Source of the DNA: an uncultured Collinsella sp.
GTDB taxonomy: Bacteria; Actinomycetota; Coriobacteriia; Coriobacteriales; Coriobacteriaceae
Length of the DNA stretch: 62,048 nucleotides
Direction: 5' to 3'
Assembly (NCBI GenBank): GCA_902494715.1
Contig: CABUUJ010000004.1
Location: forward strand, 1-62,048
The position numbers and the translations under genes are program-made. This document shows positions 45,060 to 55,646 of this stretch, piece after piece. The first letter of the stretch is position 1. Each line of letters starts with the position of its first letter. The notes below the pieces were generated by a model. It was not told the origin of the DNA and did not search any database. It saw nothing but the letters and a program-made list of their open reading frames with translations.

Positions 45060-45911
45060 ATGCTTAATGGGTGCGCATACATATTGACGGTCGACGTGGG
45101 CAACACGTTCATTCGCTTTGGCCTGTTTGCCGAGGATTCGGCCGCGGCGCAGGAATGCCCGCTTGCGACGTGCGAGATCACGACGCCGTCGAGCATCACG
45201 GCCGACGAGGCGCGCATGAGGCTCGCGCAGGTCATGGGAGCGCTGTCAGCAGATGCGGGCATGCCGGGCGTGCTCGTTCCCGCGGCGGCCGTGCTGAGCT
45301 GCGTGGTGCCGGCGCTCGAGCGCCCGTGGAAGGCGGCACTTTCCCGCACTTGCACGGGGCGCGTGCTCACCGTGGGGCCGGGCCTTAAGACCGGTATGCC
45401 CGTGCACTACGACGATCCAGCAGAGATCGGTCCCGACCGCATCGCCGACGCCGTGGCGGCCCGTGCCGTCTACGGCTCTCCGTGCATCGTGATCGACCTG
45501 GGCACGACGACCAATATCGAGGTCATCGATGCGCGCGGAACCTTTGTCGGTGGCGTCATCGCGCCGGGTCTGGCACTTGGCGCCCGCTCGCTTTCGGCCG
45601 CTGCGGCGCGTTTGCCTCAGGTCGAGCCCTCGGCACCGACGCGTGTGATCGGTCGCAACACGCGCGAGGCCATGCGCTCGGGCGTGGTCTTGGGCGAGGT
45701 GGCCCGTATCGACGGCATGCTCGACATGGTGCTTGCCGAAATGCGCGCGACCAAGGCGGCGGGGGAGGGCAGCGTGCCCATCGTCATCACCGGCGACGAT
45801 GCCGAGGCGCTCGCGGCGTTGGTCGGCCATAGCCTGACGGTAGACGACGCGCTGACGCTGCGGGGTCTCGCGGAGCTGTACCGCATCAACCAAAAGCCTC
45901 GTCGCGCGTAG
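45060..45911 (+). CDS. coaX: Type III pantothenate kinase
   Basis: This kinase makes 4'-phosphopantothenate in coenzyme A synthesis. The 283 residues show an ASKHA fold: phosphate-1 motif LTVDVGNT, phosphate-2 IDLGTTTNIEVID, the pantothenate site DRIADAVAA, and GGVIAPGLALGARSL. GAAAGGAG precedes ATG 45060, 9 bases away; the frame opens earlier without such a site. The type III enzyme is not inhibited by CoA and needs a monovalent cation. Its neighbour is the dCMP deaminase gene, 83 bases on. Confidence 0.93.
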   Translation: MLNGCAYILTVDVGNTFIRFGLFAEDSAAAQECPLATCEITTPSSITADEARMRLAQVMGALSADAGMPGVLVPAAAVLSCVVPALERPWKAALSRTCTGRVLTVGPGLKTGMPVHYDDPAEIGPDRIADAVAARAVYGSPCIVIDLGTTTNIEVIDARGTFVGGVIAPGLALGARSLSAAAARLPQVEPSAPTRVIGRNTREAMRSGVVLGEVARIDGMLDMVLAEMRATKAAGEGSVPIVITGDDAEALAALVGHSLTVDDALTLRGLAELYRINQKPRRA

Positions 45912-45994
45912 CGATGCGGGCGGTGGGACAAAAACGTCTCCACCTTTCACCTGCTACAATGGGTCAAACTATTGCGATTTCGGAGGTGTCTGCC

Positions 45995-46519
45995 ATGTCG
46001 GACGATCTTCATCAAACCGCGTCGGGCAAGCGCCGCGACGTTATTAGCTGGGACGAGTTCTTTATGAGCGTGGCCATCGCCGCGCAGCGCCGCAGCAAGG
46101 ACCCCAATACGCAGGTGGGCGCGTGCATCGCCAGCACCAACCACCGCATCCTTTCGGTGGGCTACAACGGTACGCCCTCGGCACTCAACGACGACTTTTT
46201 CCCGTGGGGCACGAGCGACGACCCACTGCAGGACAAGCATAACTACGTAGTCCATGCCGAGGCCAACGCCGTGCTCAACTACCGCGGCTCGCTCAAAGAC
46301 CTTGAGGGTTCCACGGTCTACGTCACGCTGTTCCCGTGCCATGACTGCGCCAAGATCCTGGCGCAGGTGGGCGTGGGCGAGGTTGTCTACCTGGACAATA
46401 AGTACGCCGACACCGACGACGGCCGCATCAGTCGCCGCATTCTCGACTCCTGCGGCATCAGCTACCGCCAGGTCATCGTCGATGTTCACATCGGCACCGA
46501 GGGGCGGGCTCGGCAGTAG
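45995..46519 (+). CDS. dCMP deaminase family protein
   Basis: This 174-residue zinc enzyme converts dCMP to dUMP for thymidylate synthesis. Zinc ligands and the proton-shuttle Glu are visible in HAEAN (His87, Glu89) and PCHDC (Cys115 and Cys118). The opening DVISWDEFFMSVAIAAQRRS is typical of the ComEB group. ATG 45995 follows CGGAGGTG. Feedback by dCTP and dTTP is known for the family and cannot be read here. Confidence 0.92.
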   Translation: MSDDLHQTASGKRRDVISWDEFFMSVAIAAQRRSKDPNTQVGACIASTNHRILSVGYNGTPSALNDDFFPWGTSDDPLQDKHNYVVHAEANAVLNYRGSLKDLEGSTVYVTLFPCHDCAKILAQVGVGEVVYLDNKYADTDDGRISRRILDSCGISYRQVIVDVHIGTEGRARQ

Positions 46520-46689
46520 CGCGTGGCAACGCCAGCTGGCGGCAAAAGCAGCTAAAAGAGCCCCGTCCCAAATTGACTGCTCGTGAAAGTCGTGTCCGCG
46601 CGCATGGACGGCTCGTGAGCGGGTACATGGCTGTAGTAACATAGCTCTGTCCGCGGGCGCGCCCGCGTTATTGTGAGAAAGGAGCCCCT

Positions 46690-46968
46690 GTGGCTGTTAA
46701 CGAAGAGCTGCTTAAGAAGGTTCTTGAGGAGATCCGCCCCAACCTGCAGGCTGACGGCGGCGATATGGAGTATGTGGGCGTCGACGACGAGGGCGTCGTC
46801 CAGCTTGAGCTTCAGGGTGCCTGCGCCGGCTGCCCTATGAGCGCACTGACCCTGTCCATGGGTATCGAGCGTATTCTCAAGGAGCACGTACCCGGCGTTA
46901 CCCGTGTCGAGCAGGTCAATGCCTCCGGCGAGACCGAGGACCTGTACGACGAGTACGCGCCGTTCTAA
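46690..46968 (+). CDS. NifU C-terminal-domain iron-sulfur scaffold
   Basis: A 92-residue protein consisting only of the NifU C-terminal domain: the start VLEEIRPNLQADGGDMEYV and the cluster motif CAGCPMSALT, with Cys45 and Cys48. Such proteins carry a 4Fe-4S cluster between two subunits and hand it to target proteins. Start is GTG 46690 with AAAGGAG upstream. It is a single gene between the dCMP deaminase and lgt genes. Confidence 0.92.
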   Translation: MAVNEELLKKVLEEIRPNLQADGGDMEYVGVDDEGVVQLELQGACAGCPMSALTLSMGIERILKEHVPGVTRVEQVNASGETEDLYDEYAPF

Positions 46969-47077
46969 GATGCGAAAGCTGCGGACGGCGTACTCCGCAT
47001 AGACGTTACGCCCAAATATGCAGCTGCGAGCGAAAGGCCCGCGGCCGCATTTGTATGTAGGGAGTAGGAGGGTCGAC

Positions 47078-47899
47078 ATGCTCAACGACTTCTACCATAT
47101 GCTTGATCCTGTCGCGATCTCGGCGGGCCCCATCACCATCTACTGGTACGGCCTGGCCTACGTGGTCGGCGCTCTGCTCACGGCGGTCGTCATGTACCGC
47201 ACACAGCGTCGCTGGGGCTTTAACATCACGATTGACGACCTGACGAGTGTCGTGGTCGGCGTGGTCTTTGGCCTCATTATCGGTGCGCGCCTGTTCTACG
47301 TCGTCTTTTACGGTGATGGCTACTACTGGGCGCACCCGCTCGAGATCTTTGCCACCAACGAGGGCGGCATGAGCTTCCATGGCGGCTTGGTGGGCGGCAT
47401 TATCGGCGGCATCATCGTGTGCCGCATGTATAAGCTCGATGCCTGGACTTTGGCAGACCTTGCCGTCATAGGCGCGCCGCTGGCCTTGTGCCTGGGCCGT
47501 TGTGCCAACTTTGTCAACGGTGAGCTGTGGGGCAAGCCGACCGATCTGCCCTGGGGCGTGGTCTTCGGTGGCACCGCGGGCGATATGCCGCGTCACCCCT
47601 CCCAGCTCTACGAGGCATTTCTTGAGGGCATCGTGCTCTTTTGCATTCTGCAGGTGCTCAGCCGCAAAAAGCCGCTACTGCCCCAAGGCACGTTTATGGG
47701 CGTGTTTGTGATGGGTTACGGCATCGTCCGCTTCCTCATTGAGTTTGTGCGCGTGCCCGATGCCCAGCTGGGCTATCTGCTTGGTGGCGTCATCACCATG
47801 GGTCAGCTGCTGAGCCTGCCGCTCGTAATTGCGGGCCTGGCGCTCATCATCTTTGCTCGTCGTCGCAACTGTCCCCAGCGCATCTACCTCGACGCCTAA
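47078..47899 (+). CDS. lgt: Prolipoprotein diacylglyceryl transferase
   Basis: A membrane enzyme that attaches diacylglycerol to the lipobox cysteine of lipoproteins such as the amino-acid binding protein in this window. The 273 residues have about seven spans, the family signature LGRCANFVNGELWG (about 142-155) and the conserved ends GGLVGGIIGG and HPSQLYEA. ATG 47078 follows GGAGTAGGAGG. The stop codon overlaps the arm of a REP-like element. Confidence 0.95.
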   Translation: MLNDFYHMLDPVAISAGPITIYWYGLAYVVGALLTAVVMYRTQRRWGFNITIDDLTSVVVGVVFGLIIGARLFYVVFYGDGYYWAHPLEIFATNEGGMSFHGGLVGGIIGGIIVCRMYKLDAWTLADLAVIGAPLALCLGRCANFVNGELWGKPTDLPWGVVFGGTAGDMPRHPSQLYEAFLEGIVLFCILQVLSRKKPLLPQGTFMGVFVMGYGIVRFLIEFVRVPDAQLGYLLGGVITMGQLLSLPLVIAGLALIIFARRRNCPQRIYLDA

Positions 47900-47934
47900 C
47901 CACCACAAAGGGGACAGGCACCTTTGTGGTGGTT
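47898..47934. repeat. Family C (REP-like) copy C5, short type
   Basis: AACCACCACAAAG (47898-47910) and CTTTGTGGTGGTT (47922-47934) are perfect arms around GGGACAGGCAC. The left arm starts within the lgt stop codon. Confidence 0.88.
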
Positions 47935-47959
47935 CGCTGGGCAACGATGACAGAACCGT

Positions 47960-48013
47960 AACGTTTCCCCAGATAAAACCTGCCAAAATAAACCTGTCCC
48001 TTTTTGGCAGGTT
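47960..48013 (+). repeat. Family C (REP-like) copy C6, long type
   Basis: AACGTTTCCCCAGATAAAAC, then CCTGCCAAAATAAACC, TGTCCC and TTTTTGGCAGGT. Arms pair over 11 bases. It is 26 bases after C5 and opposite in orientation to C2, C3 and C7. Confidence 0.88.
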
Positions 48014-48033
48014 TCTAGAAAGGCTTTCGGACT

Positions 48034-50217
48034 GTGAAGGATTCCGACCTCTCCACAACGGCTGCGCGCGACGCTGCCCGCATCGTCTGGTTTAAGCGCT
48101 ACCCCGCCAAGCAGACGCTCATCGCATTTTTGCTCGCGCTGTTGGCGACCACGGCGTTTTCCATCAATCCTGCCCCGGTGTCGAGCAACGCAGTCTTGGC
48201 GATTGACCCCAAAGCCTCGGGCATGCTGTACGTGTGCTACGAGGTGCTCCTCTCGTTTGCCGGCCATACCGACGCGGTCATGCTGCTTGCACTTGCCTGC
48301 CTGCTCACCTTGCCGTTTCGCTACGTGTTCTTTGGCCGTGGCGACACCTGGCGTCCATCGATCATTCTGCCGTCGCTGCTCTTCGCCATCTGCATGGTGT
48401 TCGGCCGCAGCTACGATCTCACCGACTCGGCCGAGATTGTCCTTGGCGACAAAGCCCGCATCATCTGCGCCTGGATTGGCGGCGCGGGCTGGATGCTCCT
48501 GGCGATCGTTGCCTTCTATCTGGCTTTTGAGTGCCTGGATTGGCTGAGCTTTCGGCGCATTCCGTTTTCCGAAGCGCACTTTGGCCGCGTATGGCGTGTG
48601 ACTCACGCCGTGCTCTCGGTCCATCCCTTTGCCGGGCCCTTCCTGGTGCTTATGATCGCCTGGGCGCCCACGCTCATCGCTTCGCTGCCTGGCCTTTTTA
48701 TGGGAGATACGGGCGCGCAGATTCGCCAGTGGTTCAACTATCCCAACGGCACGAGCGACTACCTGCGCCTACTCAACCCCAACGTGCTGCTCAACGGGCA
48801 TCATCCCGTAGTGCACACGGCCATTATCGGCTCGTGCGTTCAGCTGGGGCTTTCACTGTTCAACAGCGCTAACGCGGGTCTTGCCATCTACACCTGTGCT
48901 CAGTTCGTCATCACGGCCGCCTGCATGGCCTATTCCATCTCGTCGCTGCGCAAACTGGGCGTGGGCCTGCCGGTTCGCGGTGCGATCCTGCTGTTCTTTG
49001 CGTTTATGCCGATGTTCTCTAACTACGCGGCGTTGCTCACCAAAGACGTGCTCTTTGCCGACGCGTTTTTGGTGCTGCTGGTGCAGACCGTGAAGCTCGT
49101 GGCCTGCGGTCTGCCCCGTCGTGATGCCAATGTCGAGCGAGCGGGCGAGAAAGCCCCCGTGCTCTTTGCGCGCCACGACTGGCTGCTGCTCGCTCTGGGC
49201 GCCATGGGTTCCACGTTCCTGCGCAACGGCGGCCTGGTGTTTCCCCTGGCGGCATGCGTAATCGCAGCGGCGTTTTGCGTATGGGACGTGCATGTGGCTC
49301 GTCGTGCAGCCAAGCAGACTGGTGCTGCACCTTCGGGCGCCATCCCGCGCTTCCGCTGGGTCGGTGTCCTCGCGGTGCTCGCGCTCTGCCTTGCCTCTAA
49401 CATGTACTTCACCAAGGTGTTTATGCCGGCGCACGACATTACGCCCGGCTCCAAGCGCGAAATCCTCTCGATTCCGTTCCAGCAGACGGCTCGTTTCGTC
49501 CAAAAGCACGACGGCCTCAACTCGGGCGTCAACCCCACGGTTAAGGAGGACGGCACCATCGTGGAGGCTCCTTGCGACGGTTCGGTGACCGACGAAGAAC
49601 GTGCCGTGATCGATCGCGTACTCAAGTACGAGAACCTTGGCCGCCGCTACAACCCCGACAAGTCCGATGCCGTCAAGAACTGCTTTAACGAGTACGCCTC
49701 GCAGGAGGACATCGATGCCTATTTTGAGGTATGGGCTCAGATGTTTAAGAAGGATCCCGAGTGCTATATCTCGGCGCTTATCAATAACTACTATGGTTAT
49801 TTTTATCCGAGCGCGCGCGATGCCTGGATCTACAGCACGGCGCGTAGTGCCGAGATCATGGCGCGTCCCGACAACCTCAAGTACTTCGACTTCCATCCGG
49901 TTGACAGCAACGTGGTGCGCTGGTGTGACCACCTGATCAATCTGTACCGTGTGGCGGTGCAGCGCATCCCGTTTATTTCGCTCACCATGAGCTCGGCCAC
50001 CTATGTGTGGATCATGATCGCCGTGGTGGTCTACCTGCTGCGTCGTCATTCATGGCGTGCGCTGGCGATCTGGGTGCCGCTGTTGGGCGTGCTCGCCGTG
50101 TGCCTGATTGGTCCGTGCAACGGCTCGACCTACATGCGCTATCTGTATCCGGTCATCGCCTGCATGCCCTTCGCCATCGGCACCACCGTCACCCGCAGCG
50201 ACTTCCTCTGGTTCTAA
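48034..50217 (+). CDS. DUF6020-type polytopic membrane protein
   Basis: A 727-residue protein with many predicted spans in two blocks (about 25-470 and 630-727) and one long extracellular part (about 480-625). The arrangement, and stretches such as WAPTLIASLPGLFMGDTGAQ and NGHHPVVHT, resemble lipid-linked sugar transferases of the GT-C type, to which this uncharacterised family may be related. GTG 48034 is the start, with AAAGG 11 bases upstream. The activity is not known. It is a single gene. Confidence 0.75.
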   Translation: MKDSDLSTTAARDAARIVWFKRYPAKQTLIAFLLALLATTAFSINPAPVSSNAVLAIDPKASGMLYVCYEVLLSFAGHTDAVMLLALACLLTLPFRYVFFGRGDTWRPSIILPSLLFAICMVFGRSYDLTDSAEIVLGDKARIICAWIGGAGWMLLAIVAFYLAFECLDWLSFRRIPFSEAHFGRVWRVTHAVLSVHPFAGPFLVLMIAWAPTLIASLPGLFMGDTGAQIRQWFNYPNGTSDYLRLLNPNVLLNGHHPVVHTAIIGSCVQLGLSLFNSANAGLAIYTCAQFVITAACMAYSISSLRKLGVGLPVRGAILLFFAFMPMFSNYAALLTKDVLFADAFLVLLVQTVKLVACGLPRRDANVERAGEKAPVLFARHDWLLLALGAMGSTFLRNGGLVFPLAACVIAAAFCVWDVHVARRAAKQTGAAPSGAIPRFRWVGVLAVLALCLASNMYFTKVFMPAHDITPGSKREILSIPFQQTARFVQKHDGLNSGVNPTVKEDGTIVEAPCDGSVTDEERAVIDRVLKYENLGRRYNPDKSDAVKNCFNEYASQEDIDAYFEVWAQMFKKDPECYISALINNYYGYFYPSARDAWIYSTARSAEIMARPDNLKYFDFHPVDSNVVRWCDHLINLYRVAVQRIPFISLTMSSATYVWIMIAVVVYLLRRHSWRALAIWVPLLGVLAVCLIGPCNGSTYMRYLYPVIACMPFAIGTTVTRSDFLWF

Positions 50218-50382
50218 CTTGGTGCATTGGGGGCCAGGTTTCTTTGCACCAAAGGGGTCATCATCACGACGCCTTCATTTTGGGGTTTATCTCGCAGGCC
50301 AGTAGGTATATCATAACGACGTTTGTTTATATTGCCCGAGCATCTGCGCTGGGCTTTAGGTCGAAACCGATAGGAGACACGT
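50218..50382 (+). promoter_or_regulatory. Leader of yebC
   Basis: TTGGTGCA near 50219-50226 pairs with TGCACCAA near 50246-50253 across a GGGGGCCAGG loop, a REP-like stem at the end of the preceding gene. An AT-rich stretch near 50305-50335 may hold the yebC promoter; no clear hexamers. Confidence 0.35.
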
Positions 50383-51189
50383 ATGTCCGGACACTCTAAG
50401 TGGGCCACAACCAAGCATCGTAAGGGCGCGCAGGACGCCAAGCGTTCCGCCCTCTTCTCCAAGCTCAGCCGCAACATCACCGTTGCTGCCCGTCTCGGCG
50501 GTGACCCGCTGCCCGAGAACAACGCCAGCCTCGCCGCTGCCGTCGCCAAGGCCAAGGCTCAGTCCATGCCTAAGGACAAGATCAAGTCCGCTATCGACAA
50601 GGCTTTTGGTTCGGGTGCTGACGCCGCCGTCTACGAGAACATCGTGTACGAGGGCTACGGTCCCGCCGGTGTCGCCGTCTACGTCGACTGCCTGACCGAC
50701 AACCGCAACCGTACCGCCGCTGATGTCCGTTCCGCCTTCTCCCACGCTGGTGGCAACCTGGGCACCTCCGGCTCCGTCGCCTTCCAGTTTGAGCGTAAGG
50801 GCCAGATCGTCGTCGCCAAGGAGATTCTGGACGAGAACGCCAAGAAGGAGACCATGATCGCCAACGGTGCTGCCGGTGACGAGGATGAGTTCATGATGGC
50901 CATCGCCGAGGCCGGTGGCGAGGACTACGAGGACGCCGGCGAGGAGTGGATCGTCTGGACTACTGCCAACGAGGTCATGGCTGTCTCCAAGGCGCTCGAG
51001 GAGCAGGGCGTCCAGGTCAAGGGCTCCGAGACCACCATGGTCCCGACCACCCCGACCGAGGTCTCCGGCGCCGACGCCAAGAAGGTTCAGCGCCTCATCG
51101 ACCGTCTTGAGGAGCTCGATGACGTCCAGGACGTCTACAGCACCATGGACATGACCGACGAGGTCATCGCTGCCCTCGAGGAGGAGTAG
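50383..51189 (+). CDS. YebC/PmpR-family protein
   Basis: A 268-residue cytoplasmic protein, somewhat longer than the usual 240-250 because of an acidic insertion (about 158-190). It opens MSGHSKWATTKHRKGAQDAK, typical of the family, and the core AGGNLGTSGSVAFQFERKG is intact. Members act as DNA-binding regulators, and some help ribosomes translate proline-rich stretches. Start ATG 50383 has ATAGGAG upstream. A strong terminator follows. Confidence 0.94.
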   Translation: MSGHSKWATTKHRKGAQDAKRSALFSKLSRNITVAARLGGDPLPENNASLAAAVAKAKAQSMPKDKIKSAIDKAFGSGADAAVYENIVYEGYGPAGVAVYVDCLTDNRNRTAADVRSAFSHAGGNLGTSGSVAFQFERKGQIVVAKEILDENAKKETMIANGAAGDEDEFMMAIAEAGGEDYEDAGEEWIVWTTANEVMAVSKALEEQGVQVKGSETTMVPTTPTEVSGADAKKVQRLIDRLEELDDVQDVYSTMDMTDEVIAALEEE

Positions 51190-51258
51190 CGCCCGCACGG
51201 GTTAAGCCGTGCATATCTGGGCATAATGAAGCGAGCATGCAAGCCTCGTGGAATAGAT

Positions 51259-51300
51259 GAGCCGGATCCGCGTGCGTAGAGCACCGGACCCGGCTCTTTT
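51259..51300 (+). terminator. Terminator of yebC
   Basis: GAGCCGGATCCG pairs with CGGACCCGGCTC with one mismatch, followed by TTTTATAA. Confidence 0.9.
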
Positions 51301-51355
51301 ATAATGATGCGAACCGTTTTGCATTTCGAGAGCCGAGATTTGAAGGGAGCGCCGC

Positions 51356-51901
51356 GTGCGCGTACTCAAACGAGCCCTAGCGATTGTGTATCTTGCCGCC
51401 GCCATCGTGGCGCTGGGTACGCTTGTCTGCCAGTTTTGGGGGCCGTATACGTATCGCTTTATGCTGCTGATGCGCGACCCCATGCCGCGCATTGTCGTGA
51501 CGGCATGCGGCGGAGTTGTGGCGATCGGCGTGCTGGTAAGCTTCTTCCGCCTGATGTTTGCTCGTCGCGAGCCGTCCTGTGTACATCCGGCGGGGGAGCG
51601 CAATATCGAGGTTACCCTTGCGGCGCTTTCTTCGTGCGCCAGAGCTGCTGCCGAGCGCGACGACCGCGTGATGGTCGAGCATGTCGAGGCCCGCGTCCAA
51701 GGCTCCGACGATTCGCACGTCCGATTTAAGGTCGACGCTATCGCGCTTGACGATAAGGACGTGGCATCTCTGGCTACCGCGATGCAGCAGCGCATCGAGG
51801 AAGCTTGCGACACCATGCTCGGCACGCCGGGTACGACCACGCGCGTCCGTTTTTTGCCGTCCAAGACTACCGTCCAGACCGTGGAGGTTTCCGGTGAGTG
51901 A
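51356..51901 (+). CDS. amaP: Alkaline shock response membrane anchor AmaP
   Basis: The 181-residue protein has two N-terminal membrane spans (about 5-25 and 45-65) and a soluble part. It resembles AmaP, which holds Asp23 at the membrane. It is the first of three genes. The soluble part ends TTVQTVEVSGE. GTG at 51356 is the start, after AAGGGAGCG. The stop overlaps the start of the next gene, so the two are coupled. Confidence 0.82.
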   Translation: MRVLKRALAIVYLAAAIVALGTLVCQFWGPYTYRFMLLMRDPMPRIVVTACGGVVAIGVLVSFFRLMFARREPSCVHPAGERNIEVTLAALSSCARAAAERDDRVMVEHVEARVQGSDDSHVRFKVDAIALDDKDVASLATAMQQRIEEACDTMLGTPGTTTRVRFLPSKTTVQTVEVSGE

Positions 51902-52271
51902 TACCAATCAAGATAAGACCGCTCGTACGCCGCGCCTGACGATTGACCAGAGCGCCACGCCGGCGAGCGAACCTGTTGATTCCAAAGCAGAGGCAACCGA
52001 GTTGCAAGATGCGGCAGCCGCGGATTTTGACGAGGCTATGGGTCTCATCAAGGGTACGGGCGCTGCCATCTGGAGCTATGCTGTGCGTCATCCCAACACC
52101 ACGCTCGGCGCCGTCGCTGGCTTTATCCTCGCTGTGTTGGTGCTCACGTTGGGCCTGTGGGACACGCTCGTCATTGCATTCTTCGTGCTGATCGGCGCTG
52201 TGATCGGCCAAATTCGCGACGGCGAGAACGGGATCGTCAACTTCTTCGGCCGTCTGTTTAGCGGCCGCTAA
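51894..52271 (+). CDS. DUF2273-like small membrane protein
   Basis: The 125-residue product has an acidic N-terminal half and one hydrophobic hairpin (about 72-105, GAVAGFILAVLVLTLGLWDT), then the tail GENGIVNFFGRLF common to DUF2273 proteins of Asp23 clusters. Start is GTG 51894, which overlaps the end of the amaP gene by 8 bases; the frame is open further upstream but lies inside amaP. It is the second gene of the envelope stress cluster. Confidence 0.8.
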   Translation: MSDTNQDKTARTPRLTIDQSATPASEPVDSKAEATELQDAAAADFDEAMGLIKGTGAAIWSYAVRHPNTTLGAVAGFILAVLVLTLGLWDTLVIAFFVLIGAVIGQIRDGENGIVNFFGRLFSGR

Positions 52272-52315
52272 TATGTATTCGACTGTCGCATCCGCGGCAG
52301 GCATAAGGAGGAACC

Positions 52316-52831
52316 ATGGCTTTTAATACGAAGGTCGATGTGGCCGATACCGAGCTCGAGGCAGACGAGACCGTCACCGCCGAGGCCGAGGACGTAACGC
52401 TCGAGGATGAGGCGCTCGTCGAGGCCGAGTCCGATGAGGATGAGGACGACGAGGAGGCGGACGAGTCCGAGGACTCGCTGACCTATTCCAACGGTGTGAT
52501 CGAGAAGATCGTTGCCATGGCCACTCGCGAGGTTCCGCACGTTCTGGGCATGAAGGGTAACCTCATGCACTTTGTGCAGGAGCAGTTTGGTGCCGAGAAT
52601 CTGACCAAGGGCGTGACGGTCGAGGTCACCGATGACAATCGTTTGGTCGTCAACATCTCCGTCATTATCGAGTACGGCGCCTATGCGCCCGCGATTTTCG
52701 ACGATGTCAAGGCACGTGTCACCGAGCGCCTTGCCGCGATGACCGGCCTTGAGGTGGCGGGCGTCAACCTGCGTATCGAGGACGTCATCACCCCCGAGGA
52801 GTACGAGCACCGCACCAGCCAGCACGAATAA
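52316..52831 (+). CDS. Asp23/Gls24-family envelope stress protein
   Basis: A 171-residue protein with an acidic first third (residues 10-55 rich in Asp and Glu) and a typical Asp23 domain: SNGVIEKIVAMATREVPHVLG and, near the end, GVNLRIEDVITPEE. It coats the inner face of the membrane, held by AmaP. It is the third gene of the cluster, with AAGGAGG upstream of ATG 52316. The stop codon abuts a REP-like repeat. Confidence 0.9.
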   Translation: MAFNTKVDVADTELEADETVTAEAEDVTLEDEALVEAESDEDEDDEEADESEDSLTYSNGVIEKIVAMATREVPHVLGMKGNLMHFVQEQFGAENLTKGVTVEVTDDNRLVVNISVIIEYGAYAPAIFDDVKARVTERLAAMTGLEVAGVNLRIEDVITPEEYEHRTSQHE

Positions 52832-52881
52832 CCTTCCAAAAAGACAGGTTTGTTTTGGCAGGTTTTATCTGCGAAAACGTT
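52830..52881 (-). repeat. Family C (REP-like) copy C7
   Basis: AACCTTCCAAAAAGACAGG, then TTTGTTTTGGCAGG, TTTTATCTG and GCGAAAACGTT. It lacks two G residues of the core. It begins within the last two bases of the asp23 stop codon. Confidence 0.82.
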
Positions 52882-52923
52882 AAACGGCCGACCGCGCAAG
52901 CAAAAGCGTGGCCGGCTGTTTTT
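52882..52923 (+). terminator. Terminator of the envelope stress cluster
   Basis: AAACGGCCGACCGCGC and GCGTGGCCGGCTGTTT pair with a few mismatches, followed by TTTG. Confidence 0.8.
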
Positions 52924-53035
52924 GTACGCTCCCGATATAGTCATACCGCTCGTCTAACTAAGGGTTGCAATCCCCACGTTCCGCGTTACGCTAATGAGCG
53001 CATTGTTTCCAAATTGTTAACGAGGAGTTGCCGTA

Positions 53036-54058
53036 ATGGCCGACGAGCACGAAACAGAAAGCAAGGCATGGGCGATTGAGGCCGCCGCTGCAGAGGCGGC
53101 ATCGCGTGCTGCCGAGGAGGTGCATCGTCCTCCCGTGGTGCCGATGGAGCGCGTGGTTGATCGCACCGATATCGAACGCGGCGAGCGTGCCGGTCAAAAG
53201 CGCAGCCAGGAGCCAGGCTTCCCGCGCTTTTTTGCCGAGCTCAATCTGGGTCTGATTCTTACGGCCTTCGCCATCGTTGCGTTTAAAACCCCTAATCACT
53301 TTGCTTTTGGCGGTACCTCGGGCGTGTCGGTCATTCTGTCCACGCTGTTCCCGACCCTGCCCGTCGGCGTCTTTATGTGGATTATCAACGCGGTTCTCGT
53401 CGTTTTGGGCTTTATCTTTTTGGAGCGCAAGGCAATCCTGTGGAGCGTCTTCGCCTCGTTTGCGCTTTCGGCCTATGTCTCGCTGTTTGAGCTCTTCATT
53501 CCGACCGATGTCTCTCTGACGGGCGATATGTGGCTCGACCTGTGCTTTGCCGTCATCTTGCCGGCGCTTGGCAGCGCTATTGTCTTTGACATCGGCGCCT
53601 CGACGGGTGGCACGGACATTCTTGCCATGATCCTCAAGCGCCGCACGACGCTCGAGATTGGCCGCGCCCTACTGCTGGTCGATATCGGCATCGTGACCAT
53701 CGCGGCCTTTTTGTATGGCCCGCGTGTCGGTCTGTATTGCGTGCTCGGTCTGTTTGCCAAGACGCTTGTGGTCGACAAAGCCATTGAGAGCATTCACCTG
53801 CGCAAAGTCTGCACGGTCATTTGTTCCGAGCCCCTTAAGGTCGAGGAGTTTATCGTCAAGCATCTCAACCGCACGGCGACCATCAGCCGCGGCTACGGTG
53901 CCTTCTCGGGCAAGTGCGTGACGGTGATCATGAGCGTGCTGAGCCGTCGCGAGGCCGTGCAACTGCGCCGCTATGCGCGCGAAGTCGATCCGGGTGCCTT
54001 TATCACGATCGTTGACAGCTCCGAGATCGTCGGCAAGGGCTTCCGCGGAACGAACTAG
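53036..54058 (+). CDS. YitT-family membrane protein
   Basis: A 340-residue protein with a charged cytoplasmic N-terminal stretch (about 1-65, rich in Ala and Glu), five to six spans (75-260) with GGTSGVSVIL and GASTGGTDILAM, and a soluble C-terminal DUF2179 domain (about 265-335) with NRTATISRGYGAFSG. The family is widespread in Gram-positives and its function is unknown. ATG 53036 follows GAGGAG. It is a single gene. Confidence 0.9.
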   Translation: MADEHETESKAWAIEAAAAEAASRAAEEVHRPPVVPMERVVDRTDIERGERAGQKRSQEPGFPRFFAELNLGLILTAFAIVAFKTPNHFAFGGTSGVSVILSTLFPTLPVGVFMWIINAVLVVLGFIFLERKAILWSVFASFALSAYVSLFELFIPTDVSLTGDMWLDLCFAVILPALGSAIVFDIGASTGGTDILAMILKRRTTLEIGRALLLVDIGIVTIAAFLYGPRVGLYCVLGLFAKTLVVDKAIESIHLRKVCTVICSEPLKVEEFIVKHLNRTATISRGYGAFSGKCVTVIMSVLSRREAVQLRRYAREVDPGAFITIVDSSEIVGKGFRGTN

Positions 54059-54207
54059 CGCAGACGTATTCAACGAACCGCCTGCTGGCGCCGTGCACCT
54101 TGCAAATCGGTCATCTTTGAGTATTTGACCCCACATTGGGCAATAATGATGCTAAAGACATCGTTTGCGATCCAAGTGATTCGTTCAAGATACGAAGGGA
54201 TGATTCT

Positions 54208-55515
<1,308 letters not shown>

Positions 55516-55574
55516 CCACGCCGTCTGCCATTTGGGGACGGGGTAGAAATGGTAGAAATAGCGCTTGAAGAATG

Positions 55575-55610
55575 AGCGGGGGCGGACGTTTCGATACGTC
55601 CGCCCCCGCT
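55575..55610. terminator. Bidirectional terminator
   Basis: AGCGGGGGCGGACGT pairs perfectly with ACGTCCGCCCCCGCT (55596-55610), with a 6-base loop. It serves the convergent zinc-ribbon and M20 genes. Confidence 0.85.
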
Positions 55611-55646
55611 CTGCTTTAGCCAGGCTGTTATGGATGGGTGTGACGA

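Noticed and set aside
53036..53260. The Ala/Glu-rich start of the YitT protein as a separate small gene
   Set aside because: It continues in frame into the membrane part without a stop, and it has no second ribosome binding site.
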